Assembly: GCF_963855985.1 (NCBI RefSeq)
Contig: NC_087098.1
Location: 14,962,501-15,026,500 of the forward strand
Source: Ostrinia nubilalis
Lineage: Eukaryota > Arthropoda > Insecta > Lepidoptera > Crambidae
Direction: 5' to 3'
DNA length: 64,000 nt
The notes under the pieces: model-generated
Databases searched by the model: none
Told to the model about the DNA's origin: nothing
The model's input: the letters and a program-made list of their open reading frames with translations, nothing else
In this document: positions 21,201 through 29,842 of the stretch, in pieces
How positions within the stretch are numbered: the first letter of the stretch is position 1
Layout: every line of letters begins with the position of its first letter
Program-made: the position numbers and the translations under genes

Positions 21201-24200
21201 CCGAAACTATTAGAAAGAGCCTAAAATTGTCCTAAAACACTACAAATAAGACACTCACGCCCGTCAGGATGTTCCTCGGTGACCTCCATGTTGTTCCCGC
21301 CGCTTTGTTCCGCCTTGAGCGCGCGGTCGAGGATGGACTTGCCGCGCCGCCGTCCGAAACTATTAGAAAGGGCCTAAAATTTACCTAAAAACACTACAAA
21401 TAAGACACTCACGCCCGTCAGGATGTTCCTCTGTGACCTCCATGTTGTTCCCGCCGCTTTGTTCCGCCTTGAGCGCGCGGTCGAGGATGGACTTGGCGCG
21501 CCGCCGTCCGAAACTATTAGAAAGAGCCTAAAATTGCCCTAAAACACTACAAATAAGACACTCACGCCCGTCAGGATGTTCCTCGGTGACCTCCATGTTG
21601 TTCCCGCCGCTTTGTTCCGCCTTGAGCGCGCGGTCGAGGATGGACTTGGCGCGCCGCCGTCCGAAACTATTAGAAAGAGCCTAAAATTGCCCTAAAACAC
21701 TACAAATAAGACACTCACGCCCGTCAGGATGTTCCTCGGTGACCTCCATGTTGTTCCCGCCGCTTTGTTCCGCCTTGAGCGCGCGGTCGAGGATGGACTT
21801 GGCGCGCGCCTGTTCTCCTGGTTTGAGGAGTTGCGCGCCGCCGCCGCCAGGGGCGCGCTGTAGCGAAAGCGTGGTCAGCACGCATTCCATGTCTGTGGAC
21901 AAGGGACACGTGAATGCAAGGCTCTAAACCGGTTTGAAAAATACCGTTATTGTTATGCTCTTTAACGGTTTTTGCATAAATTTCGATGAGCGAAAACGAT
22001 ATTCATTTCGTTCGTTCTATACCCGAAAAAAACCGGTCAAAGCCGCGCGGCCAGCGTCTTTCAAAAGCGGGTCTATTTTCACTACCAATGATGACAAAAA
22101 ATATGTACACATGTCAGTGTAGATCGTTTTTGAGATTTTTTTAATTTTTTTATAGAATTTTTTTTTCTTCCAATTACTTATTGTAAAGAAAACGTAATAA
22201 CTTTTAAACTAAGCGATATATCCTGATAAAATAAAAACAGTTATAATGCTAAATAACAGGCGATACTAAAAAAATACATAACATACACAAAAATGGCCAA
22301 CAAATACTAAAAAATGATACTTATTGGAAAAAAATTGCTTTTAAATTCGTGTTTTTTTGGTTATTTCATAAATTTCTCCAAAAAATGCCCCAATAACCAG
22401 TGGTTTTTATTACTTTGTATTATTCTCTATCGTATTACCTTCGTAAAACCAAAAATCGCATGTCTCTATCCTTATCACAACGTTTGCAATGATCGTTTGA
22501 ACAACGACAAAAATTGACCTCTTTTTTGTCGATAAAAATAGGTCTAGTTTCATCAATTTTCATAATAATATGTACACTTTAACGTGACACACTGTATTAG
22601 CGCTCAAGTATCTATCACGGAGCAAGGTTATGAACTGACCAGTGACGTCATAGAAGTCGGGCTTGTAGGTCTCTCCAGAAGCGTCGGCGGCCTTGTCCTG
22701 CGACAGCCAGCGGATCTTGATCTTGCGCGTGGTGCGGTAGACGTTCTGCATGGCCTGGCACACGTAGAAACCGCCCTCTGCGTTGCGCACCGCTAAGTAT
22801 TCGTTCCTGGGAAATGGTATGGGAAATTAGAATAGGCTAGTTTCCTAAAAAAATTTTTTTAGTCCGTCATTTTAATATAAAAAATATTGAATTATCACTT
22901 CACGGGATTTATTGCAACAATATGGGCAGTCTGCCCGCGACCATGACTCGTGCAACCGAGCCGAAACGTCGGGAGGGTAAATATTTTATTTACCGTTAAA
23001 ATAGATATTGTTGCAATAAATCCCGTGAAGTGATAATTTTATAGTAAAAATGCAACATAATAGTTTAAAATTCAAAATATACGTGTCCAATATTTTTTAT
23101 AAAAAAATATTGGACACGTATATTTTGAATTGTCAATCAAACAAATAATTACAAAGTTATAGTGCGTTGAAGTTCCGCGGGACGTCACAAAGTGCTGCAC
23201 TTTTACGCACTCACTGACGTCACGGGCCTTTCCTTTAGAACTTGGCACGCTTTATCTCTTTACATTTTCATTCGTTTTAAAAAGTGAAAAATACGTGTCG
23301 AGTAGTTCTTGATAGGCTAACTGACGGACTAATTAAAACTCTTGCTTTTTTACCCAGGAAACATCCCTATTGGGCGCTTGATAAACGCTTTTATCTAACA
23401 AACGTAGGTTGTTGAGATAACTTACGTTTTCACCATCAATCCCTATTTTTAAGTGACCCATATGAAAACAAAATGCCTGTTATGTGTTACCATAGGGGTC
23501 ACTTAAAAATTGGGGATGGATGTTGAAAAATGGGCATTAGTTAACTTTAAAATCATCCTTATTTTAGTCAACTGGGTTGGCAGAAATGTAACGTCGTAGT
23601 TCGGAATTGCTATACAAAATATTTACCCCCTTACTAATAAAAAAATATAGAGATATCAAACAGTAGTTTAAAAAAACATTGACATACTAACCGTAACTTT
23701 AAACTAGTGTTCAACGCGCGTGTAACTTTTATTAGTAAGGGCGTTTGGTGCGTTATCTCGTTTCAAAGAAATGCCGGACAAAGGCTTCCCCCCAAGGATA
23801 TCTAAACCGACCGATTCAGGTCATCGGTCCACCGAGTGGGTTCCTGCCTACACTGTTTTTCAGTCTGTAGTCACCGCTCGGGAACTTTGCTTCCCCAACG
23901 AGCCCATCAGTTCTACGAGCTATGTGGCTCTCATTACTTACTTGTAAAAGACGATCAGTTTGTCGTCGTTGGGTTTGGTGGGCGTCGAGCGGCCGGCCGA
24001 CGCGGAAAGCTTGGTCGCCATCGCTAACTCAGGAGTGGGAGACTGGTATAGCTGCACCTTTAACAAACGGCTAAATTAGAGGAAGCGAAAATGGTCAAAA
24101 CTAGTCAGGAACTGGTACACAAGGGACAAGAGGAAACGAGGTAGACCATTTAGACCACGGCTGCTGCACCTTATGTAAGGTTTGAAAATACGCACCAAAT

Positions 24201-27200
24201 TCAAAAATACAGTCAAAGTACAGCAAAATCGTCAGTAATAGAAATGTAAATAAATAGTTAGCTGTCAGAAATGTAAGTGGCCCATCCATAACGACTGAAT
24301 CCACCGTATGGCCTGACTCTTCAAAAGGTTGAGCAGCCTTGATTTAGACGGTGTATTGACATCAAAGCCGTAGCAGGCACATGGTCAAGAATAGCCAATG
24401 GTAGAGAAATGGCGGCAGTTAGAGGAGGCCTTTGTCAAATGAGTGACATGACGTCGTAGTCGATGCATGCATGAAAGCATTCAGGGTTATTGGAAATGTA
24501 ATATTATCTGAATAAAAAAAGCTATTATTGTTATATAACAAAATGGTTGTAAGTAAGCTGTTCTGTGTTACATTTGCAGGGAAATTAACAAATTGATAAA
24601 ATGAGGAGCCCAACGTCTCTAACTAACAATATCATACAAAGTATAAAGTTAAATCTGTTACATAAAGTGAGAGTATAGTATAGTTGATTTTCAAGATTTC
24701 AAAGCAAGAACTTTATTTATTTATTGGTGTTTACAGTGCAAGGAATGAATATAAATTCCTTTTTCCGTCTTCACAAATCAATACATAATTTATTTAACAG
24801 GTTTACAGACGTCATAGTTAAAGTTGAATGCATTGAAATTCAGATTACGAAAGTGTGACTCAGCTGAATAATGTGTAAATATTGCTAATATTGTGCTAAT
24901 TTCTGGGCCATCACACATTTGACGTGTTCAATTTGGCTAGTTGCAGCCGTGCGTACGCGCATAAAGTGCACGCGCCACTCATCAAATGCGTGATTACTGA
25001 GGGCCGGCCTAGCACTGAGGTGTTAAATGGAAAATATGCACAAAATATAGCTATTACTATCATATTGTAAGGCTAACAATGTAACCATGGTTCGAAGGCA
25101 ATAAATACATTTTTTATTTATTTATTTATTTATTTAACCATCTTTGATGACAATGAATCAAAATAGTCATCATCTCATCTCGTATTTGTTATTATCTCAA
25201 AATAGGATTGGTTATAAAATAAATATTATTGTCTTTACCTAACAAATTATCATTTGTTTTGGTACTGATAAGGTATACTGAATATGACGTCACCACACTC
25301 CAGGCAATATTGAGGGTATAAAAATGTATAAATAGATTTTTACAACAATGATTGTATCATACTTTAACTACATGTGCAAATTATTAATAACTACATATTA
25401 TGAGGCCAGCATAAAAAATAGTGATGCAAGATATTAATAAATAAATAGTACAGACCTACAATTTTTGTGAGAATTAAGTCCCTGTGAAATATTAGTTGAT
25501 CGCATAGGAAACAGGCTCTCATTACTAGAAATTGTGATATAGTAGCACCTGTATTTGACAATTTACAGATTTACTTTACTGATAGAAAATAATACTTATT
25601 AAATCATATTAAATCACACACTCACATAACTTGTTAAACTAGCTACATAATTTAGTTAGTGGTTTATGTAGTTGATTACGTAATTTTTAGTATTTGTATT
25701 TAATACATTAGTAAATGCTAACTGTAACAATAAAGTATGTTACCAAAATGTAAAAGTATTTTGTTGCAGTGCAATAAAACAATAAAATAATGCTTTTAAA
25801 TAAATAAAATAAAATAATGATAAGTTATAATTTAGGCAATTACTGATTCTGCTGCTGCATTAGTGAGTGCATGAATATCTATATCCATGTGTAAATGTTA
25901 CTCATTATGACTACCATTACTAATTTTATCATACTTTCTACAATGTCACATTATTTTGTTAATTACTGCAATTATCCTAATTTTTATTTGAATATGATGA
26001 TGATATTTATATTACAGTGGTTATTTTTACCCAAATACACAAACATTTTCCATGATCTTTTTTATTATATTAATATGTGCATTGAAAGTGCCTTGCCAAG
26101 CTTAATGGGGTAGATACTATAAAAATACATTCTAGTTAAAAAAAAAATGTACAAACCTTAGTCCGATTCCTTTTTGTTCTCGGGTCAGGAGTAGAATCGT
26201 GTTCCATAGGTTTCTTCGCAGAGCTGGGGCCTTCACTGCCTTTACTTGGGGAGGCCTGCCTTCTCTTCCTCATGGGTGGGGTCACCGTAGCCAACTTCAA
26301 CGTCGACTTTGGTGTCGCCTTCAACTCTGCTTTCGCTGGAGTCCTTGTCTCTGGCTTTTTCTCTTCAACTTTTTTCTCTTCAGCCTCAACTTTCTGAGGC
26401 TGCTCAACCTTCTGTGGCTTTTCAACAGGTTCTTCTTTTGGAGGGTCAGGTTTAACAGCCTCCTCTTTTTTCTCTTCTGTAGCATTCGCCTGCGGTTGTT
26501 TGGTCTTGTCCTCTTTAGGTACTTCTTTGCTTTCTTCCGTTTTAGTGGTACTTTCTACTTTTGCACTTTCTGCTACTGGAGCCTCCTGTTTGGTCGGTGC
26601 AGGTGCTTTCTCCACTTTTTCTTGTAGTTGACTGTCATTCGCTGACTCCGGTACGGGCTTGCTATCACTCTGTGTGGGTGCAACATCGGCCGTCGGCGCT
26701 GGCTTAGCTTCCGTCGGTTTCGCCGGCTTCTCCGTCGCTTCATTGGCGGTCGCTACTTTAGGTTGCACCGGACTTTCAGTCTGAGCGGGAAGATTGGCAG
26801 TTTCCGTTTTTTGGGGCGTATTCGGAGCACTGCTCGGTTTTTCGGGTGGCTTCGGTGTACTGGGTGACGTCTTAGCGATATCCTGTTTTTCTTTGTTCGT
26901 TTCTGGGTTTTGAGGTTTCAACGCGGCGGGTGCGTTCGCCCCTGATTTTGGAGACTCGATTCCGTTCGGTTGCCCAGTGGAGTCGGGCTCCTTCTTCTCG
27001 GGCGTTCGGGTCAACGCCAAAGGTTGTGAGCTGTTAGCTTTGTCCTGGACTAAGCTGAGCGGCGCGCTGGTGCTCGCGCTTTTGCTGGGGCTCGCGGCCA
27101 TACTTGGGGGAGCGACGGAGTTCTGTGTGACGTGGGAGAGGTTGCCGTGGTGACTCATGTTCTGTGCCATCTGTGCCATGTTGGCGGAGACCGGGGCCAT

Positions 27201-27419
27201 GGACGGCACGGCGTGCGGCAAGGGCGCGGGAGCAGGCGCGTGGTGAGTCAGGTTCTGTCCGACGAGGTTGTTGGTGCCGTGATGCAGCGAGTTCTGCGCG
27301 CCCTGCGGGAGCCCCACTGGGTGGTTGATGCTGGCCACGTTCCCCTTGGCAGGACTCGCTTGGCCGCCCGGCTGTGGTACCCCCGGTTGAGGCAGTACCG
27401 GCTTCAGAGCAGAATTCAT
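12842..27419 (-). CDS. Predicted nuclear/chromatin-type protein, 724 aa, family not identified
   Basis: The CDS joins eight minus-strand exons: 27419-26157, 24057-23942, 22806-22640, 21892-21719, 19197-19100, 16096-15947, 13646-13529 and 12930-12842. All phases agree and every intron is GT-AG. Residues 1-421 are low complexity, rich in Pro, Ala, Lys, Glu and Thr. Residues about 450-575 form a compact core: DDKLIVFYKNEYLAVRN, GGFYVCQAMQNVY, KIKIRWLSQDK and PDFYDVTDMECVLTTL. This looks like a small beta-rich reader fold of BAH or Tudor type, but I cannot name it. Residues 596-724 are a Lys/Pro/Ala/Ser tail with TPKRSPKS-type repeats like histone H1 or AT-hook proteins. A chromatin role is therefore inferred. 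A GTG-initiated extension to 27440 is rejected: an in-frame TGA lies just upstream and an ATG is present at 27419. Intron 4 contains an array derived from exon 4. Confidence 0.8.
13242..13402 (-). mobile_element. RTE LINE 3' fragment with target duplication
   Basis: On the minus strand it matches the RTE tail (the GTAGGAGGCCTGCCCACG and CCACTGCTGGACAAAGGCCT blocks) and ends in a (CGA)n run. It is flanked by an 11-bp duplication ATAAAAAGTCG on both sides. It lies in the last intron of the 724-aa protein gene. Confidence 0.85.
13529..13646 (-). CDS. 724-aa protein, coding exon 7 (basic tail)
   Basis: Acceptor ACTTCCACAG; 39 codons (EKAKPKATPPKRAAK, LRKGRRSAAK); donor AAAG|GTACAT, phase 1. Confidence 0.85.
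13740..15570. other. Intron 6 of the 724-aa protein gene, AT-rich
   Basis: No coding or repeat feature recognised in this part of the intron. Confidence 0.5.
15575..15705 (+). repeat. SINE-like or LINE-tail fragment
   Basis: It contains GTTGAGGATTCCGGG and ACCATCAGGTGAGATACAGG, words seen in many lepidopteran SINE or LINE 3' ends, and finishes in an A-run. Boundaries are approximate. Confidence 0.4.
15947..16096 (-). CDS. 724-aa protein, coding exon 6 (basic tail)
   Basis: Acceptor TTTCTTGCAG; 50 codons of the type SPAKKARTTPKRSPKS; donor AGCAAG|GTAGGC. Confidence 0.85.
16460..16706 (-). mobile_element. tRNA-derived SINE, copy 2
   Basis: Nearly identical to the SINE at 11900-12157, with the same box A and box B. 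The short duplication CGGAAGAA flanks it, and an AT-rich (TATAAA)n tail is at the left. It lies in intron 5 of the 724-aa protein gene. Confidence 0.85.
16720..17530. other. Intronic sequence, nothing recognised
   Basis: Part of intron 5 of the 724-aa protein gene. No supported feature; a minus-strand open frame at 17298-17585 runs into repeat sequence and is not called. Confidence 0.4.
17632..18403. mobile_element. TIR element, interrupted by a Helitron
   Basis: Terminal inverted repeats TACACTCGACATCAAATAAA / TTTATTTGATGTTGAGTATA run for about 36 bp. The same element without the Helitron is present in the other orientation at 54801-55334. Confidence 0.75.
17974..18246 (-). mobile_element. 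Non-autonomous Helitron with expanded GACA microsatellite
   Basis: On the minus strand it runs TCCCAACTAA...GGAAAGCTAG with a 3' hairpin. The flanks are A (17973) and T (18247). The uninterrupted sister sequence at 54957/54958 shows the empty site, GGTATA|TGTTAATC, with no duplication. A (GACA)n run occupies about 18162-18216. Confidence 0.9.
18609..18956. mobile_element. TIR element with CAGTGGCGTAACTATA ends
   Basis: The ends CAGTGGCGTAACTATA and TATAGTTACGCCACTG are perfect inverts. The 8-bp flanks GCAAATGA and ACAAACGA could be a decayed hAT-type duplication. Confidence 0.65.
19100..19197 (-). CDS. 724-aa protein, coding exon 5
   Basis: Acceptor GCTTGCAG; completes Leu, then DLSLYTDESQLEKGRKRGRH. 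It ends ACTCAG|GTCAGT, phase 0. Confidence 0.85.
19382..19599. mobile_element. Foldback MITE (CAATGAGGGCTATCGTTTT)
   Basis: The ends CAATGAGGGCTATCGTTTT and AAAACGATAGCCCTCATTG are inverted. Internal CTCTACAGT...GCGC blocks are repeated. Confidence 0.7.
19600..19990. other. Intronic sequence with decayed RTE words
   Basis: GGACTTTGTCCAGCAGTGAA near 19740 resembles the RTE tail. Otherwise nothing is recognised. Confidence 0.35.
20301..20433 (-). CDS. Possible alternative exon 4b (array copy 3)
   Basis: This array copy, read on the minus strand, runs from acceptor TTTCTATTAG to donor GGGC|GTGAGT over about 132 nt. It enters and leaves in phase 1 like exon 4. It reads SDGGAYLLKPGEQARAKSIL and on to VTEEHPDG without a stop. 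It could replace exon 4 or be added after it without shifting the frame. Use is unproven: the acceptor is mediocre and only the sequence supports the call. Confidence 0.35.
21719..21892 (-). CDS. 724-aa protein, coding exon 4 (source of the intronic array)
   Basis: Acceptor CTTGTCCACAG; encodes DMECVLTTLSLQRAP, GAQLLKPGEQARAKSILDRA and VTEEHPDG. It ends GGGC|GTGAGT, phase 1. Its 3' two-thirds plus the donor are repeated 11 times downstream. Confidence 0.88.
21905..22639. other. Intron 3 of the 724-aa protein gene
   Basis: AT-rich; no further feature recognised. Confidence 0.5.
22640..22806 (-). CDS. 724-aa protein, coding exon 3 (core domain)
   Basis: Acceptor TTTCCCAG; begins G|AAC GAA TAC. 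It encodes NEYLAVRNAEGGFYVCQAMQ through KPDFYDVT and ends ACTG|GTCAGT, phase 1. Confidence 0.9.
22890..23037. mobile_element. Foldback element with AAACGTCGGGAGGGTAAAT core
   Basis: Inverted repeats AATTATCACTTCACGGGATT / AATCCCGTGAAGTGATAATT of 34 bp enclose a core shared with 360-600. Confidence 0.75.
23069..23132. repeat. Perfect 29-bp-arm hairpin
   Basis: ATTCAAAATATACGTGTCCA... and its exact reverse complement are separated by only a few bases. It is directly beside the foldback element above. Confidence 0.85.
23428..23545. mobile_element. Foldback MITE (TTTTCACCATCAATCCCTA family)
   Basis: Related to the copies at 2377-2496 and 43338-43455: GTTTTCACCATCAATCCCTA and GGGGATGGATGTTGAAAA ends with TAGGGGTCACTT inside. 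Confidence 0.65.
23626..23742. mobile_element. MITE (CCCCTTAYTAATAAAA family)
   Basis: Ends CCCCTTACTAATAAA and TTTTATTAGTAAGGG; related to 34424-34542 and 62810-62885. Confidence 0.6.
23765..23935 (-). mobile_element. Decayed RTE LINE fragment
   Basis: On the minus strand the RTE-tail words CCTTGGGGGGAAGCCTTTGTCC and the AGCTCGTAGAACTGATGGGC region are diverged and shuffled. Confidence 0.4.
23942..24057 (-). CDS. 724-aa protein, coding exon 2
   Basis: Encodes VQLYQSPTPELAMATKL and the start of the core (DDKLIVFYK). The donor is TACAA|GTAAGT. Two in-frame acceptors 6 nt apart (AAAG|GTGCAG|C) allow an optional Val-Gln. Confidence 0.85.
24300..26140. other. Intron 1 of the 724-aa protein gene (between coding exons 1 and 2)
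   Basis: AT-rich. It includes a decayed RTE tail near 24410-24440 and a (TTTA)n run at 25110-25137 that looks like a retroelement tail. No gene is supported. Confidence 0.45.
26157..27419 (-). CDS. 724-aa protein, coding exon 1
   Basis: The exon starts at 27459 after acceptor GTATTTTTCAG. The ATG at 27419 opens MNSALKPVLPQPG. It encodes residues 1-421 and ends ACTAAG|GTTTGT, phase 0. The N-terminal third contains NxxHHG-like, Gln/Met-rich stretches; the rest is Pro/Lys/Glu/Thr-rich. Confidence 0.9.
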
Positions 27420-27420
27420 A

Positions 27421-27456
27421 TCAATCGCGTCCGACGGCACCCAAGCGCACGTTCAT
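27421..27456 (-). promoter_or_regulatory. Upstream ORF overlapping the leader of the 724-aa protein mRNA
   Basis: On the minus strand an ATG at 27456 opens a 12-codon frame (MNVRLGAVGRD) ending TGA at 27421, one base before the main ATG at 27419. Termination that close commonly allows reinitiation, so it may tune translation. Confidence 0.55.
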
Positions 27457-27668
27457 AAACTGAAAAATACAAAATTGCCGCCTTTAGGACTGTTGTTGTT
27501 GTCTGTCTATACGTTAAGTAACGCACTAAAATGTCTTTGACCCACAACAATAATTCATACATAATAAATGTATATGTACTGGCGTAAGAACGCGGAGGGA
27601 GATAACTCAGCCCGCCTGAGATGCGCTTTCTATAATTATCGATAGTAAACGTAATTTGGGAAAGTTAC

Positions 27669-27800
27669 CACTTGGTGTCTCGGCGTCAAAAGTCCATCAA
27701 AAGAGTCCAGCGTAGCGGCGGTGGTAGAGATAGCCGCAAAAAATATGCGATGCTGTGGGCCAAGAAACTTCCGCAAGATAATACCACTCGTTGACGGAAT
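27669..27800 (-). other. Probable 5' noncoding exon of the 724-aa protein gene
   Basis: A donor-like GTG|GTAACT at 27668 pairs with the acceptor at 27460. The upstream limit is not known. The implied intron contains a DREF-like TATCGATA at 27637-27644. Confidence 0.4.
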
Positions 27801-28840
27801 CACAATGATGACACTTTTACGTAAACACTGTCAATAAATTCTTCACTTCACTAACGGTAAAGTATTTCCATGATTTATTCACTAGAAATCACGATTGTAG
27901 GCCCATTTCACTCTTGTAACAAGTACATAAAATAGGCACAGTAGTTTTTAGAGATGGCGTCGGCAGAACGCGCATGCGCCACCCTCTACGACTTCCCTCC
28001 AATCACACCGAATGACGAAACGAAGCCAAAACGAATTTCTCCGAATATTGCTAGCTCGTTTTCTCTCTAACACTTCATATAGTCCTGTCCTTGTCTGAAA
28101 TAAAAAGGCGCGTTCTTAGGATCTTTTTTTTTTATTCAAAAATATTCTGACTTTACAAACAATTTTTTAAGTTTGAGGAACTTCTTGCATATTTATTAAA
28201 ATAATAATAATAATGACTAGTTCGTAACTAAATCAATGATTTATAAAAGAATGATGTCATAATTTTCATTTCATTAACAAGTGTTTCTTTCTTGAACACG
28301 CATTGGAGACCCGGCTTGTAACAAAATTGTCTACTGAAAACATGGTTTCAATACACATTTTTGTTTGTATCAACAATTTTTTTGCTTTCCATACCAAGTG
28401 GAAACAAGTTTTGTGTAGACACTTTTGTTGTTGCTGACATGTTTTTGTTGATTGTATACTATACAAAAACGCGCCGGAAACCCGGTTAGATCGCGCTACA
28501 AGAGTTGAGTGGAGTTGAGGCACTTGAGAGTCGTCACTCGTCAGAGTAAATATATTCTTTGCACTTGAGGCACGGGTTGATCAACACAAGCAAAGATATT
28601 TTGTCTGACGCTTGTCGCGCTGACGTCATCATCATCAGTGTGTGTGAGTTGTTGGTGAGTACATTGTGTTCGCTTCGCCTCAACTTTCGTTACGCGATCT
28701 ATAATAAGTAGTCTATGTCGCATTAAAAGCCGTTTTACTTGAAGAGGAAAGAAAGAAAATCACCTTTATTGGAATATGCCTTGGACTTATTCCTTTATAA
28801 CTATTTAGGTATACGGTATACCACTACGAGATTATTTCTG
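27800..28840. promoter_or_regulatory. Divergent promoter region between the 724-aa protein gene and PBDC1
   Basis: About 1 kb separates the two divergent genes. A palindromic GCGCATGCGC (27970-27979), the core of the NRF1-type element, lies close to the minus-strand gene. CRE-like TGACGTCA occurs at 28621-28628. No TATA box was assigned. Confidence 0.4.
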
Positions 28841-28848
28841 CTGACTCC

Positions 28849-28851
28849 ATG
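28849..28851 (+). CDS. PBDC1: PBDC1 exon 1: start codon only
   Basis: GACTCCATG|GTGAGT: the exon ends exactly after the ATG. The next exon continues GAT GTA TTG. Without it the protein would lack a start, because the downstream in-frame Met follows the conserved PAEEFGND block. Confidence 0.75.
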
Positions 28852-29842
28852 GTGAGTTAGATTTTTTAACTTTTGAAAGATTATTTTTGTTTTATACCCT
28901 TCTATTATAGAACTTTGCTTTTAATCCAACCATCTTCGATGACCTTCTTAATCGTTAATAACGTTATTTATTTTTATTATAACGGTAATAAATCTCCTTT
29001 GCTTTAAAATAGGAATATTTAAAAAAGTAACTGTCAATGTGTTAGAAAAAAAAATCGGTCTCCGTTCCGAGCAGAACCGTCGATTTTGCGAAATTGCAAA
29101 AAATAAATGAATTAACTCAATTAATTTACTGTGTATTGTCTTGCACAGCACTCTACGTTGATATTTATTTCCAAAGACCCAAAAAAATGGTAGGTATAAA
29201 GTAGATATAGTTTGTTGATACCAAGTTATGTGATGGCCACATTAAAATACATTTAAACATTTTCAGGATGTATTGTCACGTCCAGCGGAAGAATTTGGTA
29301 ACGATGAAACATTGGAGCATTTGTGGGCCGCGAGAGCTATGGAGCACAGCGATATTTATTTCAACGTAGGCAACAATCAAAATATTTACTAATTTTTAAG
29401 GTTAAGTTCAACTACTTGCTTTTATTCACACAAGGGTTTGAATGGATTTCAGGTGCTTTGCTCTGTGGATACCAGATGGCTTAGATTGACGCCACACGAC
29501 GACCTCATCTACACGCATTTCCGACAAGACTTCCCTGACCTGGATGTCTCCTACATAAAAGAAAACGAAATTAAAAATAATACAAACAAAGCAAAATGGA
29601 GAGTGTTCTGTGAAAAATTCAAGAGCATCGTCGAAGACTATAGTTTTGGGACTCTAATGAGGGCGGATGCTAAAGGAGATTACTCAGAGGAAAACACAAT
29701 GTTGGTCCCTCGAGTCCAGTTTTATGCGATAGAGATAGCAAGGAACAGAGAAAGTCTGAACAATGAAGTGAAAAAACGATTCAAATGCGCATCCAAAGCT
29801 AACATGGAAGCTCAAGAACTGAAAGCAGAACTGGCAGCATAA
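28849..29842 (+). CDS. PBDC1: PBDC1 (polysaccharide biosynthesis domain-containing protein 1)
   Basis: Small conserved eukaryotic cytosolic protein of the DUF757 family; its exact biochemical role is unsettled. The CDS joins 28849-28851, 29267-29365 and 29453-29842, giving 163 residues. After the lone ATG exon the protein reads MDVLSRPAEEFGNDETLEHL, matching the family's PAE-x-(Y/F)-GND start. Then come the hallmark blocks LCSVDTRWLRLTPHDD, IYTHFRQDFP, KWRVFCEKFKSIVEDYSFGT, the RADAKGDYSEENTM loop and VPRVQFYAIEIARNRE. Introns are phase 0 with GT-AG ends. AATAAA lies at 30140-30145. It is convergent with NO66 and divergent from the 724-aa protein gene. Confidence 0.93.
29267..29365 (+). CDS. 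PBDC1: PBDC1 exon 2
   Basis: Acceptor ACATTTTCAG; 33 codons ending HSDIYFN; donor AAC|GTAGGC. Confidence 0.9.
29453..29842 (+). CDS. PBDC1: PBDC1 exon 3 and stop
   Basis: Acceptor GGATTTCAG; begins VLCSVDTRW; 129 codons then TAA. An upstream in-frame ATG at 29438 is intronic. Confidence 0.92.
   Translation: MLCSVDTRWLRLTPHDDLIYTHFRQDFPDLDVSYIKENEIKNNTNKAKWRVFCEKFKSIVEDYSFGTLMRADAKGDYSEENTMLVPRVQFYAIEIARNRESLNNEVKKRFKCASKANMEAQELKAELAA

Larger units (their letters stand above)
19993..21892 (-). repeat. 12-copy tandem array built from exon 4 and its donor site
   Basis: CTCACGCCCGTCAGG recurs at 19994, 20148, 20302, 20487, 20640, 20794, 20948, 21101, 21254, 21408, 21561 and 21714. The period is 153-154 bp, except 185 bp between copies 3 and 4. 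The rightmost copy is authentic exon 4. Each other unit, read on the minus strand, holds an acceptor-like TTTCTAATAG, about 100 nt of exon-4 sequence, the donor GGGC|GTGAGT and about 50 nt of intron. Ten copies lack a 31-bp piece of exon sequence; copy 3 (20302-20446) retains it. Copies differ by only a few bases, indicating recent amplification or homogenisation. Confidence 0.95.

Noticed and set aside
19993..21892. CRISPR-like array because of the regular 153-bp period
   Set aside because: Eukaryotic setting, units far too long, no unique spacers, and the repeat is plainly derived from a coding exon.
26199..26627. Plus-strand 142-codon ORF opposite coding exon 1
   Set aside because: It is the complement of a Lys/Glu/Pro-rich coding sequence, which gives Phe/Leu-rich open shadow frames.
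27420..27440. GTG start (MPSDAID...) for the 724-aa protein
   Set aside because: A standard ATG follows 21 nt later, GTG starts are rare in nuclear genes, and the upstream frame is closed by TGA.
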